Of a stretch of DNA of 64,000 nt, positions 42,991-55,380 are shown piece by piece. This DNA is from Euclidia mi (Eukaryota > Arthropoda > Insecta > Lepidoptera > Erebidae). The notes under the pieces were generated by a model, which was given only the letters and a program-made list of their open reading frames with translations, searched no databases and was not told where the DNA came from. The position numbers and the translations under genes are program-made. The DNA is taken from positions 91,216,729 through 91,280,728 of the forward strand of contig OX123183.2 of assembly GCA_944739405.2 (NCBI GenBank). Reading direction: 5' to 3'. Each line of letters starts with the position of its first letter. Within the stretch, counting starts at the first letter, position 1.

Positions 42991-44306
42991 TCAGTATAAG
43001 TAATAAATTATTATATAATATTAAAGCGATAACCACTTCATAACTTTATTAGTACAAGTTTTTGTTCGAAATTCAGGCGTACAAATTGAATGAGCAATTA
43101 TGGTCCTTCAAGTAAGTACATAGTAATATTGGAATACTCACTCAATCTGAGTTGGCCGTACGAACACGCATGCCGTGCTCCTTCTGCGTTGTTTCGACGT
43201 CACATTATCAAGAAGACATAAATAATTGTGCTCTTGTAATGACATCATAAACTTTTACATCATTGTACCAACCATAAAGTAAGGAAGTAATAGAGACCGC
43301 ATTAAAATAGCAACCTTACCCAATATATTTTCTTCGCTTTGGCTTTTGATTTTTTTCTCATGTAAGAGAAAGATAAACATACAAATGTCATTTCAAATTT
43401 TCGAAATTGTCGTAAATTTTAACTAGACTAGCGATGTGTTTACACAAAATGAATTTCTATAAAATATCGATAATGTTTGCAATAAATCCTTAGATTTGGC
43501 TTACTCAGAATGAATATCAATTGAATGTTGATAAATCCTCAGATGAAGTAAAATATGTGAATAAATCCAGCTTATACTTAAACACTAGTAAATAAGTTAC
43601 GATAAAAAATATATTTTTATATTAGATACCTTTTTAAGGTGAATAAAGCAATTGATATTCATAATATCACTATTAATCACTACCTATATGCAATGATAGG
43701 ATCAATGATGAGATCATTACCACGTTATGGTTTTCGAATACAAAACCACATTATGTATTTCAGACTTTTGGAAGTTATATGCTTATTATTTAGAAAATTA
43801 TCACGATCGTCAAGTGTTTGTCTAAAATCTTCCAAACTAAATTAGGCCTTCTCAAATTGTAGGGAGGCACGAGCCCAGTATGCTCAGTTACATAATTATA
43901 TTAAATCACTAATCGAAAGCAGACTGCAGTAATAAGTGAGTTATATAATAGATTAGAAATACAATTTAACTTCAGGGTCAATTTTAAATAAAATATTTCA
44001 CACATAATGAATCACATTTATTTAAAGTAAATAAGAAAAAGTCACTGAAAGTGGCTTAGTTAGAAAAAAAACTCAAATCTTTACAAAATCATATTATTTA
44101 TACAGGTCAAATTAATTACGCCCTTATAGATACGCCTAGGTCTAAAATAAGTGATAAAGAAAATAATTTAAAAGAATTAAACCAGGAGTCCGCATGGTGA
44201 GTAAGAAAGAAAATAAAATTGTGTGCGTACTTCTAACTGGTGAACCGAACTCAAAAAGTGTTGTTGTTAAAAATATTAGTTTCTCTGCTGCCTAGTGCGA
44301 GCATCT
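42991..44306. other. AT-rich spacer, nothing recognised
   Basis: A short ORF at 43639-43845 carries no domain. Confidence 0.5.
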
Positions 44307-44850
44307 TTAGATGTTGGTAAAGGCGATTAGTCCATTTACTGACACATTTATCGGCACAATGATCGCCGAGTTCACATCCCACATATCGCCAATCTCATGA
44401 TCTGGGCCCAAATATTTGAACTCCTTCTCTTTCTCTGCTTTTATTAGATTGCTGTCATGCGATATGGTAATAACGTCTATCAATGCGAGTCGCTCTGCTC
44501 GATCGATCACTACAATATGACGCTTATTGGCTACAATAAACCTCTCTGTTATGATAGACCTATACCAGGACAACAACGTGCGACCATTTTTTCAAGAACT
44601 GGGTCGGGCACAATCTGTATCTGTAGTACGGTGAACCAATGAGATTATATTTTAAGAACTAGTTGCTGATGGATTATCTTGGCCACTTGATTGTGTCTGT
44701 GCAAATACTTGCCAAGTGCAAAACTCGAACAACCGGATACTATATGTCTGAGAGATTTCCCGGGCTGGTGACATGTCCGCCATATGTCAATCGCACCGTC
44801 CCTCAGTATATACTTTCGGTAGTTTTTTGTCATGACAACTTCGTCCATAA
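44307..44850 (-). pseudogene. Non-LTR retrotransposon C-terminal domain
   Basis: On the minus strand two pieces are separated by a frame change: NYRKYILRDGAIDIWRTCHQ, LRHIVSGCSSFALGKYLHRH, NQVAKIIHQQLVLK, then RSIITERFIVANKRHIVVID, RLALIDVITISHDSNLIKAE, WDVNSAIIVPINVSVNGLI. The pattern C..C....E..RHI..GC..LA...YL.RHN.VA.IIH is a familiar arthropod retroelement tail after RT. The first Cys pair is largely lost. The clade is not resolvable. Confidence 0.65.
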
Positions 44851-45079
44851 TTATGAAGACAAAACCTTTGGTTTCACCGAAGAGAATAATAGAAATAAGA
44901 GAATAGAATATTAATAAAAATTATTACATAAACCTGCAGTACTGCAGGTTTATGCAATTATATTTATAAAAGTAAAAGACAGAGAAGGATTAGTCTAACC
45001 ATCAAAATATGTATTACATATTTTTAAAGTTACAGTAAAGGTTGTACGTAAAGGCAGCGATAGCCTGTGTGCGATAGCT

Positions 45080-45600
45080 GAAAGTTTGTGATGATCGATG
45101 AAAACACTTTTCTTGAGATATATAATTGTATTCAAGTATACTTATTTTTCAAAGGGGAGATAGGCATTCTAACTGTTGTATCGCAATATATATACGAAAA
45201 TCTGTTATATGTCCACAAGAATATTGACAAATTTAGTAAAAAAAGTGATCTTCACACTGTAAATACTAGACATAAGTATAATCTTGTAATTCATAGCACC
45301 CGCCTCCACAAAATAAGTAACTGTTTTATGGGGCAGTGTATACGCTTTTATAACAAGCTCCCTCTTAATATAAGAAATTTAACAATAAATAAATTTAAGA
45401 TAATTGTTAAAACTAAATTGTGTTTAAAAGCATATTATAAAATTTCCGATTATATAGACGACTAAAAAGCTTGGGATTGAGCTGCTCTAATTCAACATGT
45501 TTAAAAATATAAACTTGTACAACTGATAAATTTTAAATTGACGTTTCGTAAGCACTTTAAAAAAGTTTACACGAAATAAAGAATCATTTCATTTCATTTC
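45080..45600 (+). pseudogene. CR1/Jockey-like LINE 3' end with ATTTC tail
   Basis: ORF 45088-45465 ends with LHTVNTRHKYNLVIHSTRLH, NCFMGQCIRFYNKLPLNIRN, then FKIIVKTKLCLKAYYKISDY and a stop. This is the conserved C-terminus of CR1/Jockey-superfamily RT proteins (NTR..., FYNKLP, AYY...DY). About 130 bp of 3' UTR follow, then AATAAAG and three ATTTC repeats (45585-45600). The 5' edge abuts a SINE head fragment (GGCAGCGATAGCCTG, 45053). Confidence 0.8.
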
Positions 45601-48025
45601 AAAGAAATATTGCAGTATAGCTTCTACAGCACAATAGTGCAAAAGCTTCCTTTTTTTTTGCAAAAACTGTCACCCACATCGGCGAATATGTGGGCCGAAG
45701 CTAGTCTGTAAAATAAAAGTATCGATAAAGTTATAACGTCACTATGTTTATGCGTCACAATCTTTAAACGAATAAATCAAAATGTCTATGAACGAAGTAT
45801 CAAAGTTTCAAATGAAGTTCTAATAAATTTTGACGGGTAATGGGGCCCAACCCGGTGACCTATGTCAGACCTTTGAGTGATGGGATCCCTCCGTCTATTA
45901 ATATATATGTATATAGTCTAAGGTACCAACAGATCGAGGTACAGCCGAAAACTGCCATTTCGATGGAGAAAATGTAATGAGCGTGCGCACTGTAACGACA
46001 ACGGTAAGTCAATGTGAGGTAAGTCATTATAATTCAACACGTTTAATCTAAATATTTTGTGACGAGAAATTGTTTATTGCCAGGCTAATACAACTAAATG
46101 GAGTAATATAATTTGGTATTATTGACATTACATATTGGTCTTGTTGCCATCAAAGTTAAAAAGTATTTTTCCATATTTTTGTAACAAAGCAAAGGCAAAA
46201 AAGGCATTGCTCACCATGCTGAAAGAACATCAAAGCGAAACCAAATTTAATTTGTCTTATATGAGTCCATGTAAAATCCATCAAGTTGAGTCTGTGTGCA
46301 ACTTCAAGGAGATATAGAAACATGATCAGCGTCTATACTTAAAAGCTACTTACGCAGATGTATGCTAGTACTGAAAAACGTAAAATTAATCAAATATATA
46401 AAACGTAACTAACAGTACATAGCTACTTGAACTTATTCTATATGCAGATATTGCAAAAAACGTTGAACTTGCTATGCTTCAAATATGTAAAAAGTACTTT
46501 GACAAAATTTTTATTACCGGCCACGAAGTCTGCGGACCAACATTTTTTAATGTCCAAAACTATGTGTTATGCAACGCTCTGACAGTTTTTGTCTGCAGTA
46601 GACTTCATTACGTATCCTGTTTTATCACATTTATTTTTAGCTGGGCGAGTTCCTGTGCTAGAAATTCAAGCAGTTTGAAAAGTTCAGTCCCACATATCGT
46701 ATTATATCTAGAATTTTCTCATGCGATATTGTAGCTACAAAATGAGGATGGCAATTTCTTAGTTATGAGCCAGCGCCGAAAAATACCAACAATCATTTAA
46801 TAATATTGTACGTTCAGAATTGTCACATAGTTTTTAATTCTGTGTCATGAACAATCATGCTGTAAACCAGCGTAGGTTAATCACATTATTTTACCTACAC
46901 ATCATAGGAAGGAATACTTTTACTGTAATTAACTTAATAATATTTTTGAGTGGTATTTATAAATGTTACAGCTCATACGAGTATGTACAATTTGACTCCG
47001 TTAATATGACTCCGTTGGCCAAATTGTTGTATAGTCACCCACACAATATACAATGACGTTCAAATAAGAATACATTTTTTTGTGTAAATATCTTGCAAAA
47101 TATGAATAAACAAAACTATGCTCAAGACTTATTATAAATCAAAAGTGTACATTTCCATTTTACACTAGCATAATACCAAGACGTACATTGTACACAAAAT
47201 CAAATCAGCTGGCGATTTATACTCTGTTATGCTGCGATGAGCCTTATTATTAGTAAGGGCACTGACTTGAAGAAGCCTTTGATTAAATACAAACTAGATA
47301 GGCCATACAAAATAATATTTGATCCCAAGTAACATATTAAATTTCAAACTTTTGGCTTCTTTTAGTTTAGAATTTGATATGTTTTATTGCTTTTGCAGGG
47401 TTGATGCTATGCATAGGATGTCGAGATGGCGAAAATTCTGTCTCCTCAAATTACTGGAGTAACCTTTATGAAGTAATGAGAGGTACACACATACACTTAT
47501 CTTGTGGCGATTTACTATGCAGAAAAAATCTGGATGGATAGCCAGAAAAGGAAGGGTCGTGACAGTGCTTGCTCTATTGAGTTTACTCTTTTGTGCAAAA
47601 AGCAAAAATAGCGCTTGAAGTTTTTTTTTATAATAAGATGCAATGGTTATTAATATATCTCCTTGAAGTTGCAATCATCATGGCATCTTTATCGACAAAA
47701 AATGTGTTGTATCTTTATCGATAAATACTCAAACTACATCATCATTAAAAGAATTTACAAACTGTTGTCCTGTATTCGATCGATATAATGTCTGTCAGAT
47801 ATCGTTAATGGATAAGCCTTGATTATACGCAACTTTTCAAATGGTGGTTGGATTGGCAAATACTATATTACTATACCACTGAATCCAATGTTATAACGTA
47901 GACAGACCCCGTAGCCTACCCATAGAAGTCGTAGACGTCGAAGCATGAGAATGAGAAAACAAATTAATGATAAATAATAAAATAATTATGATTATTCGTA
48001 TACCACATAACATTATTTTAAATTA
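45601..48025. other. AT-rich spacer, nothing recognised
   Basis: Frames at 46135-46317, 46474-46734, 46847-47056 and 47384-47674 (minus) are short and domain-free. No terminal repeats are seen. Confidence 0.5.
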
Positions 48026-48031
48026 AATTAT

Positions 48032-48403
48032 GTAACACCTTACGGTGATACTTGTTAATAAAACAACTCCTCCAAAATGCAATCTTCTTATATTTGTTGT
48101 CAAAGCAAAGTACATGAAAACTTGTAAAATAAAAACACTAGACAGTGACGGACCACACAAGACGTTCGAGACGAAGCGTCCGCATGGATACGTCACACTA
48201 CGCAGAGGCGCGAGAGAAGGTCTGTTTAGCACAACCAGAGTTCCGAGATACCAATGGCTGCACGTAGCAGACTGCGCGGGCTAGGCGCGGCGGCGGTCTT
48301 ATATAGGCGGCGCGTGTGAGTGTGTGCGTAGACTCGATACAGTGGGGAGCGCGTAGCTGCGATGCGCGTAGAAGTGAGCCGGGTCGCATGTTTATGTTGT
48401 TAC
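48032..48403 (-). repeat. Gypsy 3' LTR
   Basis: 372 bp. It matches the reassembled 5' LTR with about eight substitutions and one 6-7-bp indel near 48246. It contains a TATA-like GCCTTATATAGG-type site (read TCTTATATAGGC on the plus strand, ~48297), an expected position for an LTR promoter or a chance palindrome. The GC-rich CpG half contrasts with the AT-rich host flank. Confidence 0.92.
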
Positions 48404-48465
48404 TTCCTCCCCCTCTGGATACGAAGTCGTCCCGACGAGAAGACAGCCAGGAAAGGTGTTTCAGG

Positions 48466-51290
48466 TTATTGTCTTATTCTTGGTCGCCCACGTCTCGATC
48501 CAGATTGTGTAGGAGCGGGTGCTGCCTTTGGCTTTGGCGGTCGGCCCCGTTTCCTCAATGGACGCACTGGTAGAGGTGGCCTGCTGTCACTGCCCTGATA
48601 AGGAGTTAAGGCAGAAGTATGGTACACGCCTAAGGCCTGTCCAGGTGAGCTGGGATCTGAAAGCACATAAGAGGATACGCCATGGCGATCCATGATTAAA
48701 TATGGTCCATCGCGCCGTGGACTAAACTTGGCGCTGACTCCTCTAGCCGAATTGCTAATGGGGTGAGTCGTAGCCAAAACTAAATCACCAGCCTTATGGC
48801 CGATGTCTTTGCGGCGTCTTCTGTCCGCAATTTCCTTCCTGCGCTCTTCTTTCATTTCTCGTACTTCCCGAGCTCTATTCAAAGTATTGGCAATCAGTAG
48901 TAGCTTCGGAGTTATCTCGGGGATGAAGTTCTCAGACTGGATGATTGCCCGCATGTCATGTGCATTATCGTCCGGAGTCCGAAGTTCTCTAGCAAAAGTT
49001 AAGTATGCAGGAGTGTAACCAGTAGTCAGACTGTTTGCAGTATTCATTGCAAATCTAATACTGGACAGCTTATCGTCCCATGTGCAATGATTATCTTCTA
49101 CAAGGATGGCCAACTGAGTCTTCAAATCTCTATTCTTCCGCTCTACTGGATTTGCTGCGGGATGATAAACCGGAGTTAAAGCATGCTTGATGTTGAGGCA
49201 AAAGGTAAGCTACTGCATAACGGCACTAACGAATTGTGGTCCATTGTCACTTATGAGCTTTCTAGGCAGTCCATATCGTAGAAAGACATCATCTATCAAG
49301 ATTTTCGCGCAATACTCAGCGCTTGCAATCTTCATTGCAAACAGCTCAATCCAGCCTGTCGCCACATCTTCGACTATAAAGATCCACGTGTTGCCATTGG
49401 CTGTGATTGGCAAGGGTCCAAATAGATCGCAGGCGACGGTCTCAAATCTCTGATTGATCGGGGTAGTTTGGAGTAATCCAGCTGGTTTCATATTTGATGG
49501 TTTGTACCGTTGACAAGAAACGCAGTTTTTGACATATGCTTCAACATACTTTCTCATTCCCTTCCAATGATAGCGTCGAGAAATGCGTTGATAGGTTTTG
49601 TCAGCACCGTAATGTCCGGCTAACGGATCATCATGATAAGCAACTAAGACGTTGGCCCACTCATGCTGTGGTACGACGAGCTGAGCTTCCTCCGAGTCAG
49701 TACTAGGGTTGTACCGGTAAAGCAACCCATTGTTCATTATATAACCCTTACTACTCCAATAAACAGCGTTTTCAGTTTTCTCAGCATCTTCTAAGGCGAG
49801 CACAATGCGGCGTATCTGGTCATCCTTTAACTGCTCGTCTCTTATTTCTGAAGGAGATCGCTTGGGCATATTTACTTCAACGCTACATACTTCGCATTGC
49901 TTAGAAGATACATCATCGCAATTAGGTCTTGACAGTGTGTCTGCAACTACATTCGTCCTTCCCGGGGCATATTTGATCGTGATGTCATAGGCTTGTATTT
50001 GCAAAGCCCATCTCGCTAGTCTGCCTGTAGGGGATCGTAGAGACATAAGCCACTTCAATGCCTGGTGGTCTGTTTTCACAGTAATTGGGAGTCCTTTGAT
50101 GTAGCCTCTAAATTTTGCAATAGCCCATACTACAGCAAGAGCCTCTCTTTCAGTGGTTGAATAATTCCTCTCAGCTGCGTTTAGCAATCGGCTGGCAAAT
50201 TCGACCGGATGCTCATCATCGCCCTCCCCCTGGACCAAAACCGCTCCGAGAGCATAATTGCTGGCATCTGTCTTGATAACGTACGGTTTGGTGCTGTCAG
50301 CTTGGCGAAGAATTGGAGCCGTTGTCAGATGGGATTTCAGCTGATTAAAGGCATCTTCTTGTTCAGAGGTCCAGTTCCATATTGCCTTTTTCTTTGTTAG
50401 GCGAGTTAGCGGTTCACTAATTTGCGCGAGCTTTGGGATGAACCGCCTGTACCATGAGCAGGTTTGCAGAAACGTTAACAGGTGCTTGACATTTTTAGGA
50501 GCAGGATATTCCAGAATGGCCGATACCTTCTGTGGATCAACCTTTAATCCGTCTGGAGTAATGAGGTGGCCCAAGTATTTTATGTTCGGAGAACAAAATT
50601 TGCATTTTGCAAAGTTAACTGCAAGGCTTTACTCCTTTAACCTTTGAAGCACTTTCTCTAGGTCCGCCAGATGACTTTCAAAGCTGGAAGACATAATGAC
50701 CAGGTCATCCAAGTATGCTAGCATTTTAACATCTTCCAGGCTAATGCGCACTCTATCAATGAGACGTTGGAAAGTGGCAGGCGCGTTACGCAGTCCAAAG
50801 GGCATCCTTTTGAACCGATATATTCCGAACGGTGTAATGAACGCTGTTTTGTCTTGGTCAGCATCTTTGACCTTCACCTGCCAGTATCCTGATTGCAGGT
50901 CTAGCGTAGACATAAACGGCGTTGGATTGGCTGCATGTAATAGGTCATCGATCCGCGGGATCGGATAAATATCTGGCACGGTTATCGCGTTTAGCCGTCG
51001 ATAATCAATGCAAATTCGCATTGAGCCATCCTTCTTAGGAACCATCACAACCGGTGCTGACCATGGTGAGGAACATGGCTCAATTATGTTCCTGTCTAGC
51101 ATCTTTAATATTTCATTCTTCAGCATCGCTTGCCGTGGAGGTGATACCCGACACGGTGGCACAGAAATGGGGTTATGATCCCGCGTATCGATGCTATGTT
51201 CCGCTATTGTTGTTGGTTCATTGCTTTCACCGAATGCTTCCATATTCCTATGCAGGACTTCTCTTAGTTGGATTTTTGTACTGTATCCAA
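48466..51290 (-). pseudogene. Gypsy Pol: reverse transcriptase, RNase H, integrase
   Basis: One frame, closed by only two stops (near 50627 and 49207). RT: EPCSSPWSAPVVMVPKKDGS, RICIDYRRLN, STLDLQSGYWQV (Asp), FGLRNAPATFQRLID, MLAYLDDLVI (YLDD intact). RNase H: VIKTDASNYALGAV, EREALAVVWAI, TDHQALKWL. Integrase: H..H..C..C zinc site (HDDPLAGHYGADKT ... CVSCQRY), ACDLFGPLP, ISDNGPQF, and the Glu in HPAANPVERKNRD. The C-terminal GPYLIM and YVLSD region ends in two AT-hook-like motifs (KRGRPPK, RRGRPRI). A frameshift near 51278 separates it from the upstream linker. Confidence 0.92.
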
Positions 51291-51668
51291 TGTCTCCGAG
51301 TCCACATCGTCCACAGAAATAGACCCTATTTCCACATCGTCACTACCGTCGTCGCTTGGAAACAATAATCTTGAGTGCGGTGACAAGTCAACTGCAGCGA
51401 GATGCGTTTTTATTTGGGCGTCCCGGTACATAAAGTCGATAAAACTTGGTGAGTAGCCATCGAACAGTGCTCTTTTCTTCCTAGGCGTCGTTGGTGGATC
51501 TATAAGTACTACTCGGTACGGCCTCTCACAGGCGCTTGACCCAGGTAGCGCTGCTTCTCTAGGGCTTCTAGGTTTTCTTAAATCCACCGCACCACAGGCA
51601 CTGGATTCGGGCAATGCTGGTCCTCCGTCAACGATATTGCCCATGGAACCTTCCGGTGTGATCAGCAA
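51264..51668 (-). pseudogene. Gypsy protease-RT linker segment, out of frame
   Basis: 134 codons between protease and RT, rich in Ser, Pro and acidic residues (LLFPSDDGSDDVEIGSISVD). It overlaps the end of the protease frame by 7 bases and is separated from RT by a one-base shift near 51278. No domain is recognised. It probably belongs to the Gag-Pol linker, although its coding status is an inference. Confidence 0.5.
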
Positions 51669-52712
51669 GGGAGAAATAAGATCCGGTAGTTCAAGTTCTT
51701 GTAAAAACTCCCTTCTTGTCGGGCTTGATAAAGGGTGTTCTCAATGTGAGCCATTGATGTTTCCTCGTTACCCTGCACGCATAAGTTGTAAAAGTGGTCT
51801 GGATCGTCGACAAAGTGCCAGCAAAGTTGGGGAATATTAAGAACTATCTCGGCATCCTGGATGAATCCAACCCCCAGTAGAGTACGTGTCTCTCGTGACT
51901 CTGGAAACACGATAAAAGTTGTGGGAATCACCCGGTTGCAAAGACTGACCGGTACCTTGATCATTAGTACATCGCGCTGCGTCTTCCCACCGTCGGCTAG
52001 TGTAACTATAAGTTTTTGCTTGCTGAAGATGTAGCCCTGCTGGCGTAGACATTGATAAAGTCCATATGAAGCCACGCTTGTCTTCGCACAGGAATCTACG
52101 TATGCTGTCCCTGATATCCTGCCTACGCTGATCCTGACTATCGGCCTTGGACGAGCATCAGCCTTGATGTTGATGGCACAGAAACAAACCTCCTGCTTGA
52201 TAGGAGTCTTTTTCATGCAAGTCGGACATTTAGAGCGTACCAAACCCGGTGCACCACAACCATAACACGAAAATTTCGGCTGGTAGGGTGATGGCATTTG
52301 CGCTGCTACAGATGAGGCAGGTGGTTGCACGAGTGGTGGCTGAGTTGAAGGTGCGGTCGTATTTGTACTCCCTTGATCTCTTGCCCGTCTGCGACAAACT
52401 TCTGTGGAATGACCTGTCAGCCTGCAGTACCCACATCGTATCTTTTTGGGCACCGAAGTTTCCTTTGAGCGTTCTGAGTAAGTTGCAGGATGTTTTTCAA
52501 GTAGCAGTTGTTCCACTCCCCTAGCTGCTCTTAACAAGTCGTCGTAGGTGGACACGGATTCTCTAGGTATTTTGCCGCTAATTTTGAATCGTAACTGGCC
52601 GTATATCATATCCAGCTGCTGCGATTCTGTGTGCTCTGGATCTGGTAACTGCGCAAAAAGAGCTCTCTTTCGGGATATAAATGTGTCAGTTGGCTCCTTG
52701 TCTTCTTGTTTA
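51662..52712 (-). pseudogene. Gypsy Gag C-terminus and protease
   Basis: From the frameshift near 52712: KQEDKEPTDTFISRKRALFA, MIYGQLRFKISGKIPRESVS (capsid end), zinc knuckle CGYCRLTGHSTEVC, a second Cys-rich motif CYGCGAPGLVRSKCPTC, then an aspartic protease with AYVDSCAKTSVAS (DSG expected, so Gly is replaced by Cys) and RTLLGVGFIQDAEIVLNI. The stop at 51662 follows LNYRILFLPC. The altered active-site Gly suggests an impaired protease. Confidence 0.85.
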
Positions 52713-53049
52713 TACCGACTATGTCCTGATATACAAGAAATGCTGGCCTCTTGGGAGCATAGGCTTTTCTAATTCTCGCTTGAAAATCTGCCCAGGTACT
52801 GACGCGCTTCTTGATACCATTCCACCAAATCGCCGCTTCACCTTTTAATATCAATGGTACGCTGTTAATGGCTTCCTCGTCATTGATGTTTTCAACGGTC
52901 TTGAAAACAGTTGCTGCCGTAAGGAACGCTTCAACAACTTCTGTGTCCCTTGTTCCATCATAACATTCTTTACAAGTGGCAAAGGAACCGCGCTGTTGTG
53001 ACCCAACCTTTACAATTAGCCGCTCAAACTGGTCTTCAGAGAGGTTCAT
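52606..53049 (-). pseudogene. Gypsy Gag N-terminal capsid part
   Basis: It starts at ATG 53049, about 70 bp after the primer-binding site: MNLSEDQFERLIVKVGSQQR, EVVEAFLTAATVFKTVENIN, LILKGEAAIWWNGIKKRVST, WADFQARIRKAYAPKRPAFL, VYQDIVG. This is the capsid fold region common in insect Ty3/gypsy elements. After VYQDIVGI the frame is wrong; the genuine continuation is one base over, near 52712. The residues up to the stop at 52606 are therefore out-of-frame translation. Confidence 0.88.
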
Positions 53050-53134
53050 ACCGCCTTCTGTTCTTTCCTTCTTGGCTATTCTTCTCGCCTTTGGGCTTGC
53101 CTTCTTTAGGGCCTTTACGTTGAGCGCCAGTTTT

Positions 53135-53390
53135 GTAACACCTTACGGTGATACTTCTTAATAAAACAACTCCTCCAAAATGCAATCTTCTTATATTTGT
53201 TGTCAAAGCAAAGTACATGAAAACTTGTAAAATAAAAACACTAGACAGTGACGGACCAAACAAGACGTTCGAGACGAAGCGTCCGCACGGATACGTCACA
53301 CTACGCAGAGGCGCGAGAGAAGGTCTGTTTAGCACAACCAGAGTTCCGAGGTACTGGATGCAATGGCTGCGCGTAGCAGACTGCGCGGGC
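53135..53390 (-). repeat. Gypsy 5' LTR, inner part
   Basis: This is the portion up to GACTGCGCGGG, where a LINE has inserted. The minus-strand end GGTGTTAC adjoins the primer-binding site. Confidence 0.92.
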
Positions 53391-54883
53391 CGATTGAAAT
53401 TGCAAATGCCTTCAACAATCACTTCATTGACCAAATAAAGAGTAATACTTTAGTATCAAATAAACACACTGGAGTAACTAGTAATCCGCACTCTATGTTT
53501 ATGATGCCAGTATCACCACAAGACATAATGGCCGTTATAAAATCTCTCAAAAATAAGAATAGTTTTGGTTATGATGGAATAGCTACTAGGGTTATAAAAT
53601 TTGTGTCAGGTGATATTGCATTTCATCTCAGCCATATTATCAATTTATGCATCTGCTCTGGCGTGTTTCCCAACGCATTAAAAATAAGTATTGTTAAACC
53701 ACTTTTTAAAAAAGATGACAGAACGAACCTTGATAACTATAGCCTTAATTCCCGTGTTTGCCAAAATCATAGAGAAAATATATATAATGCACTTTACAAA
53801 TTTTTAGATAAATACAATATTTTGTGTAAGGAGCAGATGGGATTTAGACAAAATAGGGGTATAAATACCGCTATCTTCGAATTACTTAATGTGATTGCGA
53901 AAAATGTAGACAACAGAATACCTACATGTGCCATCTGTACCGATATGCGTAAGGCGTTTGATTGTGTCAATCATGAAACTCTGCTACATAAACTTAATAT
54001 CTACGGTATCCGAGGAAACATACTTAGCCTTCTGAAATTCTACCTTAGTGACCGCAGACAGTATACGGAAATTACTAGGATATCCATTAGAACCAAACGT
54101 GAAAATAAATACTTATCTAAAGATAGAGTTATCAAATACGGTGCACCTCAAGGGAGTGTCTTAGGTCCTCTCTTATTCTTGCTCTATATAAATGACTTGC
54201 CAAGTAATATCCAGCATCCAGTGATATTGTTTGCTGACGATAGCACCGCTATAATTAAATGTACTGACATTAGAGAATATGAAAATGACATAAATCGCGC
54301 ACTTAATGACGTAGTACACTGGCTTGACATTAATAATTTAATAATTAATTTATCAAAGACAAATATAATGCATTTTTATCAACGGACATCTGTAAAACAA
54401 TTAATAGTAGAATATAATGGGCAAGGTATTGATCAAATAAATGTAGCAAAATTTTTAGGAATACTGATAGACAGCCAGCTAACCTGGAAACCTCAAGCGG
54501 AAGAAGTATGCAAGAAACTAAGCACTTCTGCATATATACTATTTAACCTATCAAAAATAGTTAACACAGCCACAGCATTGGTGGCATATCATGGTTTGGT
54601 AGCATCTGTTCTAAGATTTGGTATAGTGTTTTGGGGTAACTGTAGCTTAAGGGAACAAGTATTCAAGGCACAGAAGCGCTGCATACGGGCTATGTGTGGT
54701 CTGAGAATGACTGACAGTTGTGTACCTATGTTTAAGTCCCTAAAAGTATTAACATTTTCATCAATGTATATCTTAGAAGTAGCGGTTTTTGTAAAGGTTC
54801 ACAAACATTACTTTAGGGCATTAGCTGACTCTAGAAAAGGACCTTTAAGAAGTCAATATAAAAACCTATTTGCTTGTTTGTGA
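53391..54883 (+). pseudogene. CR1/Jockey-like reverse transcriptase, near-intact ORF
   Basis: The LINE part of a 506-codon open frame whose nominal ATG (53363) lies in the LTR. RT blocks: KNSFGYDGIATRVIKF, SGVFPNALKISIVKPLFKK, LDNYSLNSRVCQ, LCKEQMGFRQNRGINTAIFE, CAICTDMRKAFDCVNHETLL (Asp), IKYGAPQGSVLGPLLFLLYI, VILFADDSTAII (FADD intact), NVAKFLGILIDSQLTW, VFWGNCSLREQVFKAQKRCI. The expected NYRPISLLP.F.K reads NYSLNSRVCQ, so one small shift is likely near 53745. After the stop at 54883 the C-terminus continues in another frame as IYNKVPDTIKNSTIEEFKTK ending at 55042. Confidence 0.88.
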
Positions 54884-55380
54884 CTATAATACAACTTTGC
54901 TTAAGAAAAATGTATTTGGTATGGTCTCCAGCTATATATAATAAAGTACCTGACACAATTAAAAATAGTACAATTGAAGAATTTAAAACGAAACTAAAGG
55001 CACTGTTGCTGGAAAAATGTTATTATTCAATTAATGATTTTTAACTGATAATTTATAATTCTAATTTAAATTTTATATTGACTAGGTAATTAATTTAATT
55101 TTCCTTTGAATTCTTTGATATATTGTTATATTAAATTTATTGACATTGTTAGCAATTTAATTGATTTATTTAATATTTTAAAATGTAATGTGCGTGTACT
55201 TGCTGGATTTAAGCTATTTGTTTTGATTATTTTATTTTGATTTTACATATTATTATTCTTATATTGTGTTTGCATGCCTAAACTAAGGTAGATTGTACAA
55301 GAATTCCGATATTATATTTACCACCTGTATTGTTTGTACCTGCAATCTAAGCAAATAAACTGATTCTATTCTATTCTATT
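53391..55380 (+). mobile_element. CR1/Jockey-like LINE inserted in the gypsy LTR
   Basis: It begins mid-ORF at CCGATTGAAATTGC and ends in AATAAACTG plus (ATTCT)n directly before CTAGGCGCGG of the resumed LTR. The uninterrupted 3' LTR shows the target as GCGCGGG/CTAGGCG. No clear target duplication exists (at most CT). It is 5'-truncated, with RT and 3' UTR preserved. Confidence 0.92.

Noticed and set aside
48045..48598. Plus-strand ORFs across the gypsy LTR
   Set aside because: They lie in the LTR, and similar frames recur in the other LTR. No motif is present.
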